From Siphonodentalium dalli (Eukaryota > Mollusca > Scaphopoda > Gadilida > Siphonodentaliidae): a DNA stretch of 64,000 nt. The stretch lies in assembly GCA_032622095.1 (NCBI GenBank), contig CP136067.1, positions 126,765,030 to 126,829,029 of the forward strand, read 5' to 3'. The notes beneath the pieces are model-generated. The model saw only the letters and a list, made by a program, of their open reading frames with translations, was not told the DNA's origin and did not search any database. This document shows positions 34,546 to 46,263 of the stretch, one piece after another (within the stretch, counting starts at the first letter, position 1; each line of letters opens with the position of its first letter). The translations under genes were made by a program, and so were the position numbers.

Positions 34546-35524
34546 GTGGTGAATTTATCAACTGTAGATCAGAGTCGGAAAAGGTCTGTTAGTGTAGATT
34601 GAACAGCATCAATTTATATGTAATCACCGCCCAGCAGCCGTTGCCACTAGGCATCAGAAATGAGAGTCCTGGTATAACGTCATAAATTAAGTCACTCATC
34701 TGGACATGTGATGTGTGGAAGTCTCCGTTAGCATACATACATATAAAACATTGTTTTCCACAATGCCCAAAGGCATGCTATTAATCGATTAATATAATTA
34801 GCAACGTTACAAATCCTGACATTTTTTTTTACCGGAAAGCATAATATAATGTATCGCACAATTATGTCATAATATACATATGTAAATAAACCATGCATAC
34901 GAATATATTATACGACGAGTCCAAAAAGTGGCACGACCGCAATAGGCTGTCATTTATCTGACAAGCTACAAGCTACGAGCTACTAGCTACAATCCCCAAG
35001 TGGAACTGCTCTTTTATGTTATGTGTACAATACATACATTTTGAGTGGATGAACGAGTTTATTGCTAGCTACGAATTGACATGGAACATGCAAACGTCAA
35101 CATAAGTAGAAATATATCTGATATCATGATATATATAATTACTGGCAACTCAACACCGCTACTCACAATTGTGAGCATATCTTGATATTGTACCGTCCAT
35201 ACTTCACCACCCACATCTAAATTCAAAGAATAATAAATTGTGTCCCTCTGTGCAAACAAAACGGATGTGGTTTTTTAGACGCAATTAGGTAAGGTGTATA
35301 TTCATATTAAAACACCCTTTTACTTAATTCTCTGAATAAGATGACATTCGTGGCCCAAGCCAGATTGACAAAGGGGACATACCATATGTTATTTCTGTAT
35401 CATTTCCATCGACCACTGATCTATGGCTAATCGGTGATCAGAAGTTCTTATCTTCATAAGAGATTCACTAAAATGTGATGGTATTTCGACCAAGTACGTT
35501 TTCATTTCGAACGTGTGACTTTTA

Positions 35525-36312
35525 TGCCAGATTCGTCATCTCCGGTTTAAACCTCCGAGTTTAAACCTGGTTCAAACCCCCATTGGCGGTCCAGCCAAAC
35601 CGGGTCTAAGCGGGCGTTTTTGTCGTTTAATGGCCAGCTGATTGACAACTCCAGTCGGTGAAACTACCGTGTTACCAAGCAGAACAAAAGGCAGGCTGAT
35701 GTAATGCATACTGACACGTCCTCAATTATCGCGTGCGAATGAATCAACTGTGACAATCATGATAACACCAGTCTGCAGTCGCCACTTAGAGAAGCCCTCA
35801 CTCGAGATTATTTACAGCTCCACCCTTTGACTGATTGTTTGACAATTCTAAACCGCGATGAAGAAAAGACGGATTCGTCATCTTAGGTTTAGCCTCGGTA
35901 AAGATGGTTTAGCTGGACCGCCGAATTAGATGGTTTAGTTGCCAGTTTAAGCTTATAAAACACAAAAACAATATCGAAATTGACAAATACTTATCCTCAC
36001 ACACTTTATAGGTGTGAGTGCTTCTCGCATATAAATTTCCAATCAAAATATGCTCGCTGTCGTTATTATTGATTTTCGCAATCAATAAAACGAGGCGGTA
36101 CGCATTAGGAAAGTACGATTAATTTTCTCGACGATGCAGAGACACTACTACTAAACCGCTGGTCTAGCTGGACCAGGTTTAAACCAAAGATGACGAATGC
36201 GTCACTTAGACCTGTGGTCTCGGGTTTAAACAACGGATTTAGCTGACTCACTGTGGTTTAAACCTAGAGGTTTACGTAGACCAGGTTTAAACATAAGATG
36301 ACGAACCTGGCA
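35525..36312. mobile_element. Element rich in GTTTAAACC palindromes
   Basis: Ends are inverted: TGCCAGATTCGTCATCT at 35525 and its complement AGATGACGAACCTGGCA ending at 36312. CGGTTTAAACC/CAGGTTTAAAC sites cluster at both ends. An internal inverted pair (GGCGGTCCAGCCAAACC near 35585 and GGTTTAGCTGGACCGCC near 35907), plus an extra GGATTCGTCATCT near 35873, shows more than one nested copy. No protein. Class unknown; target duplication unclear. Confidence 0.7.
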
Positions 36313-36672
36313 CTAAGGTTATACAAATTACCCCTGGATACTGACACCATGTTAAACTGGTAGATCGGGATCTGCTTAATTTGTGTGCTGTCATGCTTAG
36401 AAAATAAATTGAATGTAATTGTGCTATCCGTTTGGAAGTCGAACCAATGTTTTGCAATATCCTTTTGCTGAATCTTACGCATCTAAGTTTGTGTTCATAA
36501 CTGTTGTCGTGTTGATATAACGTGTAATATGTTACCTGTTTTTTACCAATTCAGAACCCTCGTCAGATAATAATTTTGACCAGTACGAAATAGCTCGCCG
36601 TTTGGGCTCTATTATAAGAGGATGTGTTCCTAACTCTCCACAAACCATGCAATTTGGCTAACTAGATTACCT

Positions 36673-36726
36673 TGGGGACCACTATGGAATTGGGGACCAC
36701 TATGGAATTGGGGACCACTATGGAAA
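36673..36726. repeat. 18-bp tandem repeat, three copies
   Basis: TGGGGACCACTATGGAAT three times in a row (last copy ends AAA). Confidence 0.95.
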
Positions 36727-38389
36727 TAAGAGGGATTTTTTTGTCCTTTAAGTGTTATCCCTGGTAATGATATATTTAATTATAGAGGCTGACCAGTATT
36801 AATAATAAAATTTATTAATATTAATACCACCGACTAACCATATTAAAACCTTATTGGTTAAATCTGTTTTTTGGATTATAAATACACATTTAGATAGCGA
36901 GCTCGCAGAGATATGTTAATGTCGACCGCTTTTCCATCTAAAATTATTTACATTGCTTTTTCAATATGAATACATTTGTCAACTTTGTATAAATTGTATA
37001 GATATATATCTTTGCCATTAAAAATGTAATCTAATCTAAAAAAAAATAATTTTCTTGCCGATTAAAATTTTGCAAAACAGCCGATTTCATTGACAAAAAA
37101 TAAATAAACATATTTCACTGCTGTAAAATAATATTGGTAGAACCATCGCATCAACAGCTTTGGTTGCTGCTCTGCTGGTTTTTTTTATTGCACTACAAAA
37201 TCTGCCATTGTAAAAGAATTATACATCTAGGTAAAATAATTTGTTCACAATATCTAGCTGTATACCGTTATATACAAACACGGTAAGCACTTGGGTTGTC
37301 TTTTACAAAATATCAAAACTAGTTTTCAGCGTGTTTACATGAAGACCCAAAGATATTGCACAATCATGATACGCCGAAAGTGTTCAGTGTATTGAAGCTT
37401 CGTCTTTAGTAAACATAATGGTATATAAAATAAACAAAGAAGGCCTGTATATATGTTTTCTTAATAAAAACAACATGTTTAGATTAAATAACATCGAATA
37501 AGTTTAAAATACAACATTTTGGAGCTTACTGTTTCAAATGGTACATATTTTTTTTATTTTTTTTTTATTGATAAAGAAGAATAACAACAGAGGAAGAGAC
37601 ATGCTCTGAGTCCAAGACATGGAAGTGTTTCGCTCTTCCATGCCCCGGCCTACTCTCTTACCTGTGACATGCAATTAGAAAATATTTAAAGCCACACAAT
37701 GTGTTCGGACAGTTTTAACAATCACCGTTCAACCTAAAAGCATGACCGATAAGCGATGCTAGGTACTGCCTTGATATATTTTGCCCGAAATGGACTTTCT
37801 TTAGCTACAACAATGGTGATAAAAATCAATAGATTATTTTTGTGTCTTAAGAATAACTATAAATTTCCCCTATTAACCGACTAAAGTGGTCGATGGTGTG
37901 TACTATTTAAGGTTTGCAGATTCAATGTTCCAAACACTATGTGCAGCTTTAATTGATTTAAGTTCTGAATTTAACATAAACAGTATAATTAGTAAATTTA
38001 ACCATATTTATACCGTATTGTAAATATTGCATGGTTCGACAGCAAACGGGAAAAATACACAACGCTCGCTTGAATTGCGTTTGGGACTGTGGCAGAAAAA
38101 TGTTGTGATGTGGTTAAGCAAACCATGTATATATATATTGACGTTCTTGTGGACTGTATTACTGGACCAATCAGAATGATCGCTCGGGTATCGGGTAACT
38201 GATTTATGCTATGTGTTGTTCAGGGTCACTGTTGAGGTAGGGCATACTTTGAGTCTGTAAAAAAACAGGGTTTTCAATATAGTATTATTTAATTTTTAAG
38301 GCATTTCGATATATCTGCATTCATGACCGATACCGATAATGATATTCTTTTTTGTTAGATCAATTGGAAATTGGTTCTGTCTTGTCCAA

Positions 38390-39390
38390 GAAGGCCTATA
38401 CACTACTTTATATTTGTATAGAGTAAGTCGTCAAGGTATTTCAGATTGGCTATGGCACAATCGTTAAAAAAATATAACGGAAATAAAAACGGTGACATTA
38501 AATCACGACGGATCTCGAAATAATCTCTTTAGACATGCCAATATTCACGCAAGTTTCTATTTGGCTATACAATTCTTTAATCACTCTGAACTGTTTCCCA
38601 TTGATGCCATTTCTGATCATTTTCAAAAACAGTCCCATCGTGACAAACTGTATCGAACTCTTTTCTAAAGTAAAAAACATGAAATATAAATTTTTGCGAG
38701 GTATATTTCCATCAAAATGTTTAGTATTAACATATTATCAGTTGTAGAATATTTCCTGCTAAAACAACTCTGGCTGTTACCAATGAATTTCAATTGTTCA
38801 GAGAATATGATCAGTCTATTGTTCAGTATTGAGGTGAACAGTTTTGCCAGACAACTCAAAAGAGTAATGCATCTGTAAGATTCCCGATCGAGCCGCTCGC
38901 CCTTTTCTTGTACATCGGATGTGTACTTCCTATAGCCTAGTCTTCTGGAAAATAGCCCATGTCTAATACCAAATTGAAGAAATAGAATTACACGTTGATC
39001 ATCTCGTCCTCCGACGTCTTGGTATATTCATTATACAGTTGATCTATACCTGGTGCTTGATTATTTTTCAGTCTGGATATAGCCCCTTGTAATTTCAGCG
39101 TTAAGGTCACTAGCATCCGACTCATCGTATATATCGTTAATTTCCTTTTCGAGTTTAACCTTGTCATTATTTCCTTTGTTTAGCGTTTTGAAATGCTCAT
39201 AAAACGAATTATTATTCGAGCTAACGTTGTCCCTTCTAGATTCATTAGTACGAACAAGATTATTCAGTTTATGCCAAAATTATTTACTTGAAGTATTGCG
39301 CACATTTCTGAGCTCGTTAACGCCCTCGGTGTATACTTGTCTTACATATTCTAGATAGCCTTGGTTCGCTGGGAGTTTTAGTTATAGATA
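38390..39390 (-). pseudogene. LINE reverse transcriptase domain, degenerate
   Basis: Read on the minus strand from about 39390, the frames contain N-N-Q-A-P-G-I-D-Q-L, then I-T-L-L-S-C-L-A-K-L-F-T and I-L-N-N-R-L. Next come a G-N-S-Q-S-C-F-S-R-K-Y-S-T-T-D block (QxGFRxxYSTxD) and N-G-I-N-G-K, and finally S-P-F-L-F-P-L-Y (LSPxLFxLY). This order is that of RT motifs 0-5 in LINE polymerases. Several frameshifts and stops separate the pieces, and the YADD region is gone. Antisense to the host gene, inside its intron. Confidence 0.8.
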
Positions 39391-39587
39391 ATGGGTGGGT
39401 TTTTCTGGTTGTGACAATTCGCAGTAGGTCCCTATTTGCGGAGGTCTATTCGCGGAGTTCCCCTACAATGGTCGAAATATGTTGATTTTAATGCGGGAAC
39501 GGGTGCGTATATGTCAATTGATACGTATTTTAAACAAATAACGACACGATCATCATAATAGTGGCTTGTTCTATCAATTATATCATA

Positions 39588-39616
39588 ATCATCATCATCA
39601 TCATCATCATCATAAT
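39588..39616. repeat. (ATC)n microsatellite
   Basis: About nine ATC units (TCATCATCATC...) just beside the LINE tail. Confidence 0.95.
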
Positions 39617-39721
39617 ACGGAACAAGTCTTGCGACTTTTCGTCCCAATAACATATTTGCAATGCTTGTTTACAAATATATGTATCGTCATTCGATATTTA
39701 CTTGTGAGTCACTTGAACATA

Positions 39722-40200
39722 TTACTTGTCGTCGAAGTCGTATTTTATATAATAGAAGAATGAGTCTATGTATATTTTGAATTGATCGAGTGTTGGGGCA
39801 TCAACAGCGAAGTCTGGCAGAGAGTTCCAGCTATTTACCACCCTCTGCGTGAAGAAATATTTTCCTATGCCCTTGTTAACAATGGGCATCTGTAGCGTTT
39901 TATTATGTCCTCTTGTTCTTCCTGATGAATGTCTTTCTAATAGGTCACAGGCATTGATATTGTAATGACCATTCAACAGTTTATATACCTCGATTAGATC
40001 TCCTCTAAATATTCGATATTTTAAAGACATCAGATTGAGTCTTATCATTCGGTCTCGGTAGCATAGAGTTTTGATTTGACGAACTAGTTTCGTTGCTTTT
40101 CTTTGTATTTCTCTAACACAATGCTTTGATATTTGTGATGTGGGTTCCATGCAGAGTTACAGTATTCGATGCTAGATCTGACCATGCTTATATAGAGCGA
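39722..40200 (-). pseudogene. LINE polymerase C-terminal fragment
   Basis: The main frame (40150 down to 39722, about 142 codons) has Q-R-K-A-T-K-L-V, then Y-R-I-F-R-G-D-L-I-E-V-Y-K-L-L, R-T-R-G-H-N-K-T-L, V-N-S-W-N-S-L-P and a final K-Y-D-F-D-D-K, the standard C-terminal order of CR1/Jockey-like LINEs. Upstream to about 40200 another frame reads L-Y-I-S-M-V-R-S-S-I-E-Y-C-N-S-A-W-N-P-H, the preceding conserved block, so one frameshift lies near 40115. Its end matches the scrap at 754-966. It lies upstream (minus sense) of the 38390-39390 RT fragment, so the two are not one intact element. Confidence 0.85.
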
Positions 40201-40574
40201 TTAGAAAGTGTCGATGTCCAAGTTCGTGAAAGTTCTGTTGAGTATGCCGATGATTTGAGAAGCTGTGTTTTAGGATATTGTAGTAAGGCTAATATGGCCG
40301 TGTCAAACCGAGCTATAGCGATGGGATTTCTCGCAGGACAACACATTTCGGGTTTTCGTGGGGTGTGTATTCGCTGGATGTCTTATAATTGCAGTATGTA
40401 ACTAGTATGACCGCGTTAATTGCTTTCAATGTTTAGGTATGAACAATGGCTGGGCCATGCACTCTTGGCGGGAACACAATTCCTCCGATTTTTTGTCTGC
40501 ATTAACAGCTTTCTGGTGTGGTGAATGAGAAACCTGCAGTAATAAGCAGTAGATTTTTGTAATAACTTGAAGGA

Positions 40575-40715
40575 TTAGTTATTTTAACGGAATTCTGATG
40601 AGATGCATTCTTGTAACCAATATATTTTATATTATAATTTATATTTATGGCTAATTATATGATCTTGAGGGCGTTACTATTTCTGATTATGGTTTTCTTG
40701 TTAATATTTGTTTAC
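40575..40715. repeat. Direct repeat within the intron, copy 2
   Basis: Same orientation as 34404-34545; both lie in the receptor intron about 6.2 kb apart. Confidence 0.8.
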
Positions 40716-41067
40716 TATCGCAATTAATGTTTGTATCCATACTTGGCTCCGACTGTATTCGGACTTGCACCTTACGAGTTTCTCTTTGAATTCGTCGTCA
40801 AACTACGACATCGGGATTGAAGAGCACTTGGAGGCCAATTATATGATAGATGCATATAACTGAAACCAACATATCCTCGCAGAAATACGCACATAATCGA
40901 CATATAATGTGAAATAGGTTCACAATGTGATTATTTGATTCTGAAATAAGCGATAATGGATTCTTACCCGTTATTTCGTTTTATCGTGCGGGCCACAATG
41001 AAAAAGAAAACACATGTTAAAGAGCGTACACCCGAAAAGTCGAGTTTATTTGTGTCATTTTCCGCAC

Positions 41068-41171
41068 ATAATCTGCTTAGAATCGTCTCATTATGAATCG
41101 ATAATCTGACTATAGTGTTCTAATTTTCAGCACATTATCGACTCAAAATGAGGCGATTGTAAGCAGATTAT
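41068..41171. mobile_element. Palindromic repeat, 38-bp arms
   Basis: ATAATCTGCTTAGAATCGTC (41068) pairs with the mirror ending GATTGTAAGCAGATTAT at 41171, with few mismatches. Further ACATAATCGACATATAATGT words at 40890-40915 and CATATAATGTGCTGG near 41200 suggest a larger palindromic element of about 340 bp. Confidence 0.65.
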
Positions 41172-41962
41172 CTACGAAAAATAAGCTCCATATTAAGCAT
41201 ATAATGTGCTGGTTTTCTGGAGAACAGGCTGGAGAAATAACTTGCAAGCGGTGAGTCTTCTATTGGTAACCGGAGGTCAAAATTGAGAAGTAGCATCTAT
41301 TTTAGTGTTGCTCCAACCAGGGAATTACCAAAATAAAAATAAAAACGGGTTGTCGAATCGCAGGTGTGACAACTTGACAAAACTAATTAAAGTCACCCTT
41401 AATACGTATGATAAGTAGGTTTCCTGATGGATGTAATATATCACTTAAAGTTTTCATTCTAAAAACGGTACTTGCATGCCCTCAGCATAACTAAAATACT
41501 GTTATAATTTTGACAAAATCTGCCTGCACTGTTTACAAACGGATACTATTCCAGAACTTTGACCTTTGTCGATGGGTTGGGGACCCGATAGGACTAATAT
41601 TTCCCGAATCGGCCATCTTGTTGACGTCACCAAGTGTTCGCTTGTACAATAAGGGAACAAATAACATGGTATTCAATAATTTATACGCTGAGAAATAGCA
41701 TTGAACATTTGTATGATACATTCGTGTTTATCGTTTATGTTTTATTGTCGTAGCAAGTCTCTCTCTACTTGATACTTGTATGTGGACCGAATGCGTCTGG
41801 CTACACTAGGATGCAGTGTTTTCCCGGACAAAGATTTCATTAATATAAATTTCATGAATGCACATTTGCATTGGTTTATCAAATAAAATTAGGAACAATT
41901 TGTCGTAAATGTGTTTAGAGAGAGGTAGACTCTCAGAGCTAAATATTAAAATGTTTTTCCAG

Positions 41963-42255
41963 GTTGGCAGGTGGTCGTCAGCGTGTTGACCTTGCTAACC
42001 AACGTCATGCTCGTTCGAATCCACCACCGCTCGCCGTCGGTGTTCAGGAAAACGTGTTCCATTTTCTCTAAGAAAACCGACGATATGGAGCTAGTGTCAC
42101 AAGAAGACGATTCTGACCCATCCAGCGAGAGAAGCAAGGCAAATGAAGAAGCTGCACAAACATCAGAGGGAATTGTCGATCTAGTTTGCTTCTTCGTCAC
42201 AATTTGTATTTCAGCGTCCTCTGTACTGTTGTATGTGTTTGCCGTTTCCGTGTGA
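41963..42255 (+). CDS. Cys-loop ligand-gated ion channel (nicotinic-like), exon 2
   Basis: Completes the receptor begun at 30437. The first two bases finish the Gly codon split by the intron. TM3 follows (W-Q-V-V-V-S-V-L-T-L-L-T-N-V-M-L), then a short cytoplasmic loop of about 50 residues that is Ser/Asp/Glu-rich. TM4 (V-C-F-F-V-T-I-C-I-S-A-S-S-V-L-L) and four or five residues come before TGA 42253-42255. The M3-M4 loop is much shorter than in vertebrate nicotinic subunits. The polypyrimidine tract and CAG at 41955-41962 make a strong acceptor. The TM3-loop-TM4 order, length and reading-frame match to exon 1 make the pairing convincing. Confidence 0.9.
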
Positions 42256-42515
42256 ATTGTGTTGCTATGATTCGTGTAACTTGCTTCAGTAACACATTTA
42301 TCTGTAACTACATGTACATGTACTATTATAAATATGGCTATACATGATACATCAGTGTGCGATAAATGTTTTTACTGTATTTTCCACTCGCATGCTGTCA
42401 TCTAGATTATGTCATGGCCTGTGTTCTTTGTTCAGTGTTAAGAAGTTTCCCGTCAGATCGTCAGATTTTGAACTAGTAGAATATGATCTCCAAGAGACAT
42501 GATCTAGGTGTCTTC
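42256..42515. other. Receptor 3' flank
   Basis: Presumed 3' UTR and downstream DNA; no clear AATAAA. Confidence 0.4.
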
Positions 42516-42761
42516 TTAAAGGGATACTGTACACCAAATCTGGCCATTTATACTCAACATAATATATGCAACAAATGAATGGATTTGAGCCATACATTAA
42601 TTTTCATTATAATTAACATGTTTGCATAGTTCGTAGAGCACATCAGTGCATTTTGCACTAATGCATGGCTCAAATTCATTCAGTTGTTGCATACATTCTG
42701 TTGAGTACAAAAAATAGATGGTGCCATAAATGGCCGGATTTAGGGTACAGTCCCCCTTTAG
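42516..42761. mobile_element. TTAA-type MITE, 238 bp
   Basis: Element 42520-42757 with inverted ends AGGGATACTGTAC and GTACAGTCCCCCT. It is flanked by TTAA (42516-42519) and TTAG (42758-42761, a decayed TTAA). The arms pair over about 90 bp. TTAA targets with AGGG ends are known from piggyBac and Kolobok groups. The 57666-58258 element has the same ends. Confidence 0.85.
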
Positions 42762-42846
42762 GTGTCGGCGGTTCGACTCAACAAACGCATTCACCATCCT
42801 GTGTATGACACAGTTTCACGGAGGTTGACGCGGAGAGTTTGAAACT
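42762..42846. other. Short spacer
   Basis: No feature seen. Confidence 0.3.
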
Positions 42847-43215
42847 GGAATCCGATGTATTCCTTCACGGACGTTACATACAGAATGATTGCATGAAATT
42901 TGCAAATCCAACCTACAACATAACGTGGCAAAGACTAGTATGGAATCCTATGCATTCCGGATACACGGACGTTACATACAGAATGATTGCATGAAATTTG
43001 CAAATCTAACCTACCACAGAACGTGGCAAAGACTAATATGGAATCCTATGCATTCCGGATACACATACAAAATGATTGCATGTATTTTGCAAATCCAACA
43101 CTCCATATAACGTGGCAAAAACTACCATGGAATCCTATGTATTCCGATTGCATGACATTTGCAAATAAAAATCTTCCACATCACGTGGTAACCAACTGGA
43201 ATCTGATGTATTCCG
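42847..43215. repeat. Minisatellite, units of about 70-98 bp
   Basis: GGAATCC(T/G)ATG(C/T)ATTCCG begins units at 42847, 42942, 43040, 43129 and 43198. Each unit also has ATGATTGCATGA-ATTTGCAAAT and ACGTGGCAAA. Unit length shrinks toward the 3' end. Open frames through it are a result of the repeat. Confidence 0.85.
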
Positions 43216-45220
43216 TAAACAGACATAAAAATGTCCACTTATCTAAATTAAAGCGCTCTGCCCCTGACGAGTAATCGGCGCAATAAATAGACACGAAACA
43301 CTAGCTTAACGTGACTATCCAAATTCATAACAGTGTCGGGCATCACGGTGAACAAACGTTACCTCTAGTCAACGGCGGATGGTTGGGTATACATACACCA
43401 TCTTATATACAAAATCTACAAAGTAGCCACCAATTTCAAAAACGAGTACACACGGCCATAATTGAGAACGCTATTTAGTATGCCCCGACACAAGAATGTG
43501 GTTCTGGGTATATATACGAGGGGTCCGTCAGTCAGTCCGTCCGAACGAACATATCACCTTGTAATTCGGATGTTAATTTTCAGATTTCGTTGTCCTTTGG
43601 CAAGGTGATAGCACAGATTGGGTGAAAGTATACCCACATTAATTTTTTTTTATTTCTTCCCTTCTTTGCCTATCGGATATATGTTAATTTTGTTTGTGTA
43701 CGAACATTTCGGCTTGTAACCTGGGCATTGCGTATTCGAGTTTCCAAATGTTGTAATGCCCTCAGAAATGTAGTTCAAGTATTTATAGACCTTTTTCGAT
43801 ACCCGCGAAAAATTAAAAATGGAAACAAATGTATGTTTGGGTGCAAACCGCCATGTGGCTTTAAATTAAAATTTATTTTGGTTTTATTTTCTTATTTGGA
43901 TTGAGCTGTGCTCCATTTAGTTTTATTATTCTGATAAATAACTATATTATAATGCTCTGACCACCAACTTAAAGCACCACATCCAATGGAATTAACTGGA
44001 AATTCCAATTGAGCGTGCGTTGACCAAGAAACACAATCCGCGCCCAATGCGAAATTTAACACTCTTGAAAACTATTGTAACAATGGGAGCGTGCTCTGAC
44101 AAGAGATGTAGCCAGATTGTTTTCAGATCGAGAATAGAATCCTAACTCTACCAACATATGTAGGCGCTGTCTTGCCAGACCGAGAAAAGAATCCCAACTC
44201 TACCAGCAGATGTATAGTAATGGAAGCCAATATATAATCTCGTTGCTGATAAGATTGCATAATGCCACGATTCGACCACTTGCTTAAATATGCCACATCC
44301 CATACTGTTTACTGACGAGTCCAATAAACACATATGATATATATAGCGTTTGTGGTTCAGTGGCCCACTAACGAATATTACAGCGCGTGCTTAATGATTA
44401 TATACGATTTGCATTGTTATTTTGGCATATATGACATGCCACATTTCGCGGTTAACTAAACGACAATCAATTGACACAACTTACCTTTGATTTACCTGAC
44501 TGAGACCGGATGATGAAGTTTTTATTCCAATACATAATTTTCCTGATTAATTCCGCGCCGTTTGTTTGCCATCTGACGCATTGGAATTATTTGTCAGACA
44601 TGAGACATGGGTGAATATGACTGCATGGTGACCATCGCTACAGAAGACCGAAACGATTACTGACTTATGTCTCTGACCGGTCCGAAACTCAAAACTTCGA
44701 CTGACGGACAACTAATGGTCCCAACAACTGCCGCACGGCGAAGAAGCCAGGTCAGATAAAAGAGTCAAAAACTGACAACAAACTTCAACAGTTAAGCGAC
44801 TAGACACTGTTCACGCAGTTAATACCACAAGGCATGCCGCGTATCTTCCTTGTTTCAAATAAAATAAGAAACGCTGTTTTTTTTATTTCCAAATCAAATC
44901 AGATAACAATAAATCGGATGATAATAATCGCTCTTTGTCTCTTGATTTACTGGCATGTCAGACATTTGTTTTCAAATCTAATATTTATTCCTGTCATATC
45001 GGACATGATTTTCCAAATCAAATGAGATATAAGCGACATCAGATGATCATATGAAACGTTCTTTATTCCTGCCATATCAGGCAATCACATTAAACACTCT
45101 TTAAAAAGTAACATAGTCGCATAACTCCCACTTAAATGTGGGTAAATACGCCGAGATAACTTATTAATGTTGAGTGCAAAATAAGTGTCAAGTAGAAACA
45201 TCAATATAAACATCTAACTA
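43216..45220. other. Non-coding, with scraps of repeats
   Basis: No gene recognised. 43495-43610 has a GTCCGTCAGTCAGTCCGTCC run like that at 2539. GA-ATAGAATCC-AACTCTACCA is duplicated near 44131 and 44182. TTATTCCTG(T/C)CATATC is duplicated near 44987 and 45063. Confidence 0.45.
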
Positions 45221-46263
45221 CAGGGACGTGGCTAGATGGGCTCCGTTGGGGGGAGTACACCGCGGGAAATTCCAACTGTACCCCCCCATTGAATCTGAAT
45301 CAGACCAAACACAAGTTTGGCATAATTACATTTGCACCCCACCCCCTTGCACATCTGTGCTCAGGCCTAATATTCTATATATTCATAAACCATTGTTTTA
45401 TATACCCGGTATGAGAACATTCAGATATTTTAACCTGAAAATTGCATAAATCCTAACATCTAGTGGTCTAACTCCAGACAAATGCACAGGGCTATGGGCA
45501 AGATACCAGGACACACCGGGCCGACCATGTTTGTTCGGCCCGGTGTGAGAATATTTTGAAAAATATACAAGAAAATCGCAAATCCTAGCATCTAAACTGG
45601 CCTCAATCCAAAGCTTTCCTAGTGTTGGAAATTTCAAATCTCATACTCCCCCTCAGGTTGGAAATTCTCCAACTGCTGACCTTTCAGTCCACAAGATTGA
45701 CCAAATGTAGTAAAATAGTGTTTTGTTAAACTAATTAGCAGTTTTTTATTGGCCACGGAGAGGGACAGTGACACACCGGGCTGACCATGGTTCGGCCTGG
45801 TGCACGAAACTTTTGAAATCTGAACAAGAAAATCGCAAAATCCTAGAATCTGGACTAGCCTAAAGCCTTGGAAATTTCAAACCTGACACCCCCACTTACA
45901 TGTAGGTTGGAAAATTTCAATGACAATGTTGACCAAATGTATGACAATATTGTTTTCTTAACTTAACTAGCAGTTTTTGACTGGCCACGCGGGAGGGACC
46001 AGACACTAGCTTTCCAAGTGTTGGAAATTTCCAACCTGTCACCCCCCCCCTAAGGTTGGAAAATTTCCAAATGATGACCATTTCAGTCCAAAATAAATTG
46101 TTTGAAAATCAAACTACAGAACATTTTCAACCTACATTGTATTGTTGGTGTGAAATTTCCAACTAATGTTTTGCAGGTATGAAATTCCAACTGTTGAACA
46201 TTTTGACCAACGTTGGGGGGTAAAACCCCTACCCCCAACACCCCCCCTGTCGCCACGACTCTG
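45221..46263. mobile_element. hAT-like non-autonomous element, second copy (inverted)
   Basis: Ends CAGGGACGTGGCTAGA (45221) and GTCGCCACGACTCTG (to 46263). The flanks ATCTAACT and ATCTAACA are near-matching 8-mers, the left one shifted by a base. The interior has the same GTTGGAAATTTCCAAC blocks and ACACCGGGCC...GGCCCGGTGT hairpins as 21189-22362, but reversed. No transposase. Confidence 0.85.

Larger units (their letters stand above)
31548..41962 (+). other. Receptor gene intron, about 10.4 kb
   Basis: Runs from the donor GTTAGT at 31548 to the acceptor TTTTTCCAG ending at 41962. Joining at these sites restores codon G|GT (Gly) and gives S-Y-V-L-G-W-Q-V-V-V, the expected entry to TM3. The intron holds palindromic MITEs, two LINE relics on the minus strand and one on the plus strand, and several short repeats, listed separately. 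The remaining parts (31548-32226, 32900-33500, 34090-35520, 36730-38380) show no gene. Confidence 0.85.

Noticed and set aside
40126-40401. Plus-strand frame with a Y-A-D-D motif (40243-40254), suggestive of reverse transcriptase
   Set aside because: No other RT motifs surround it, and the overlapping minus strand carries a clear LINE C-terminal frame; the four residues are probably coincidence.
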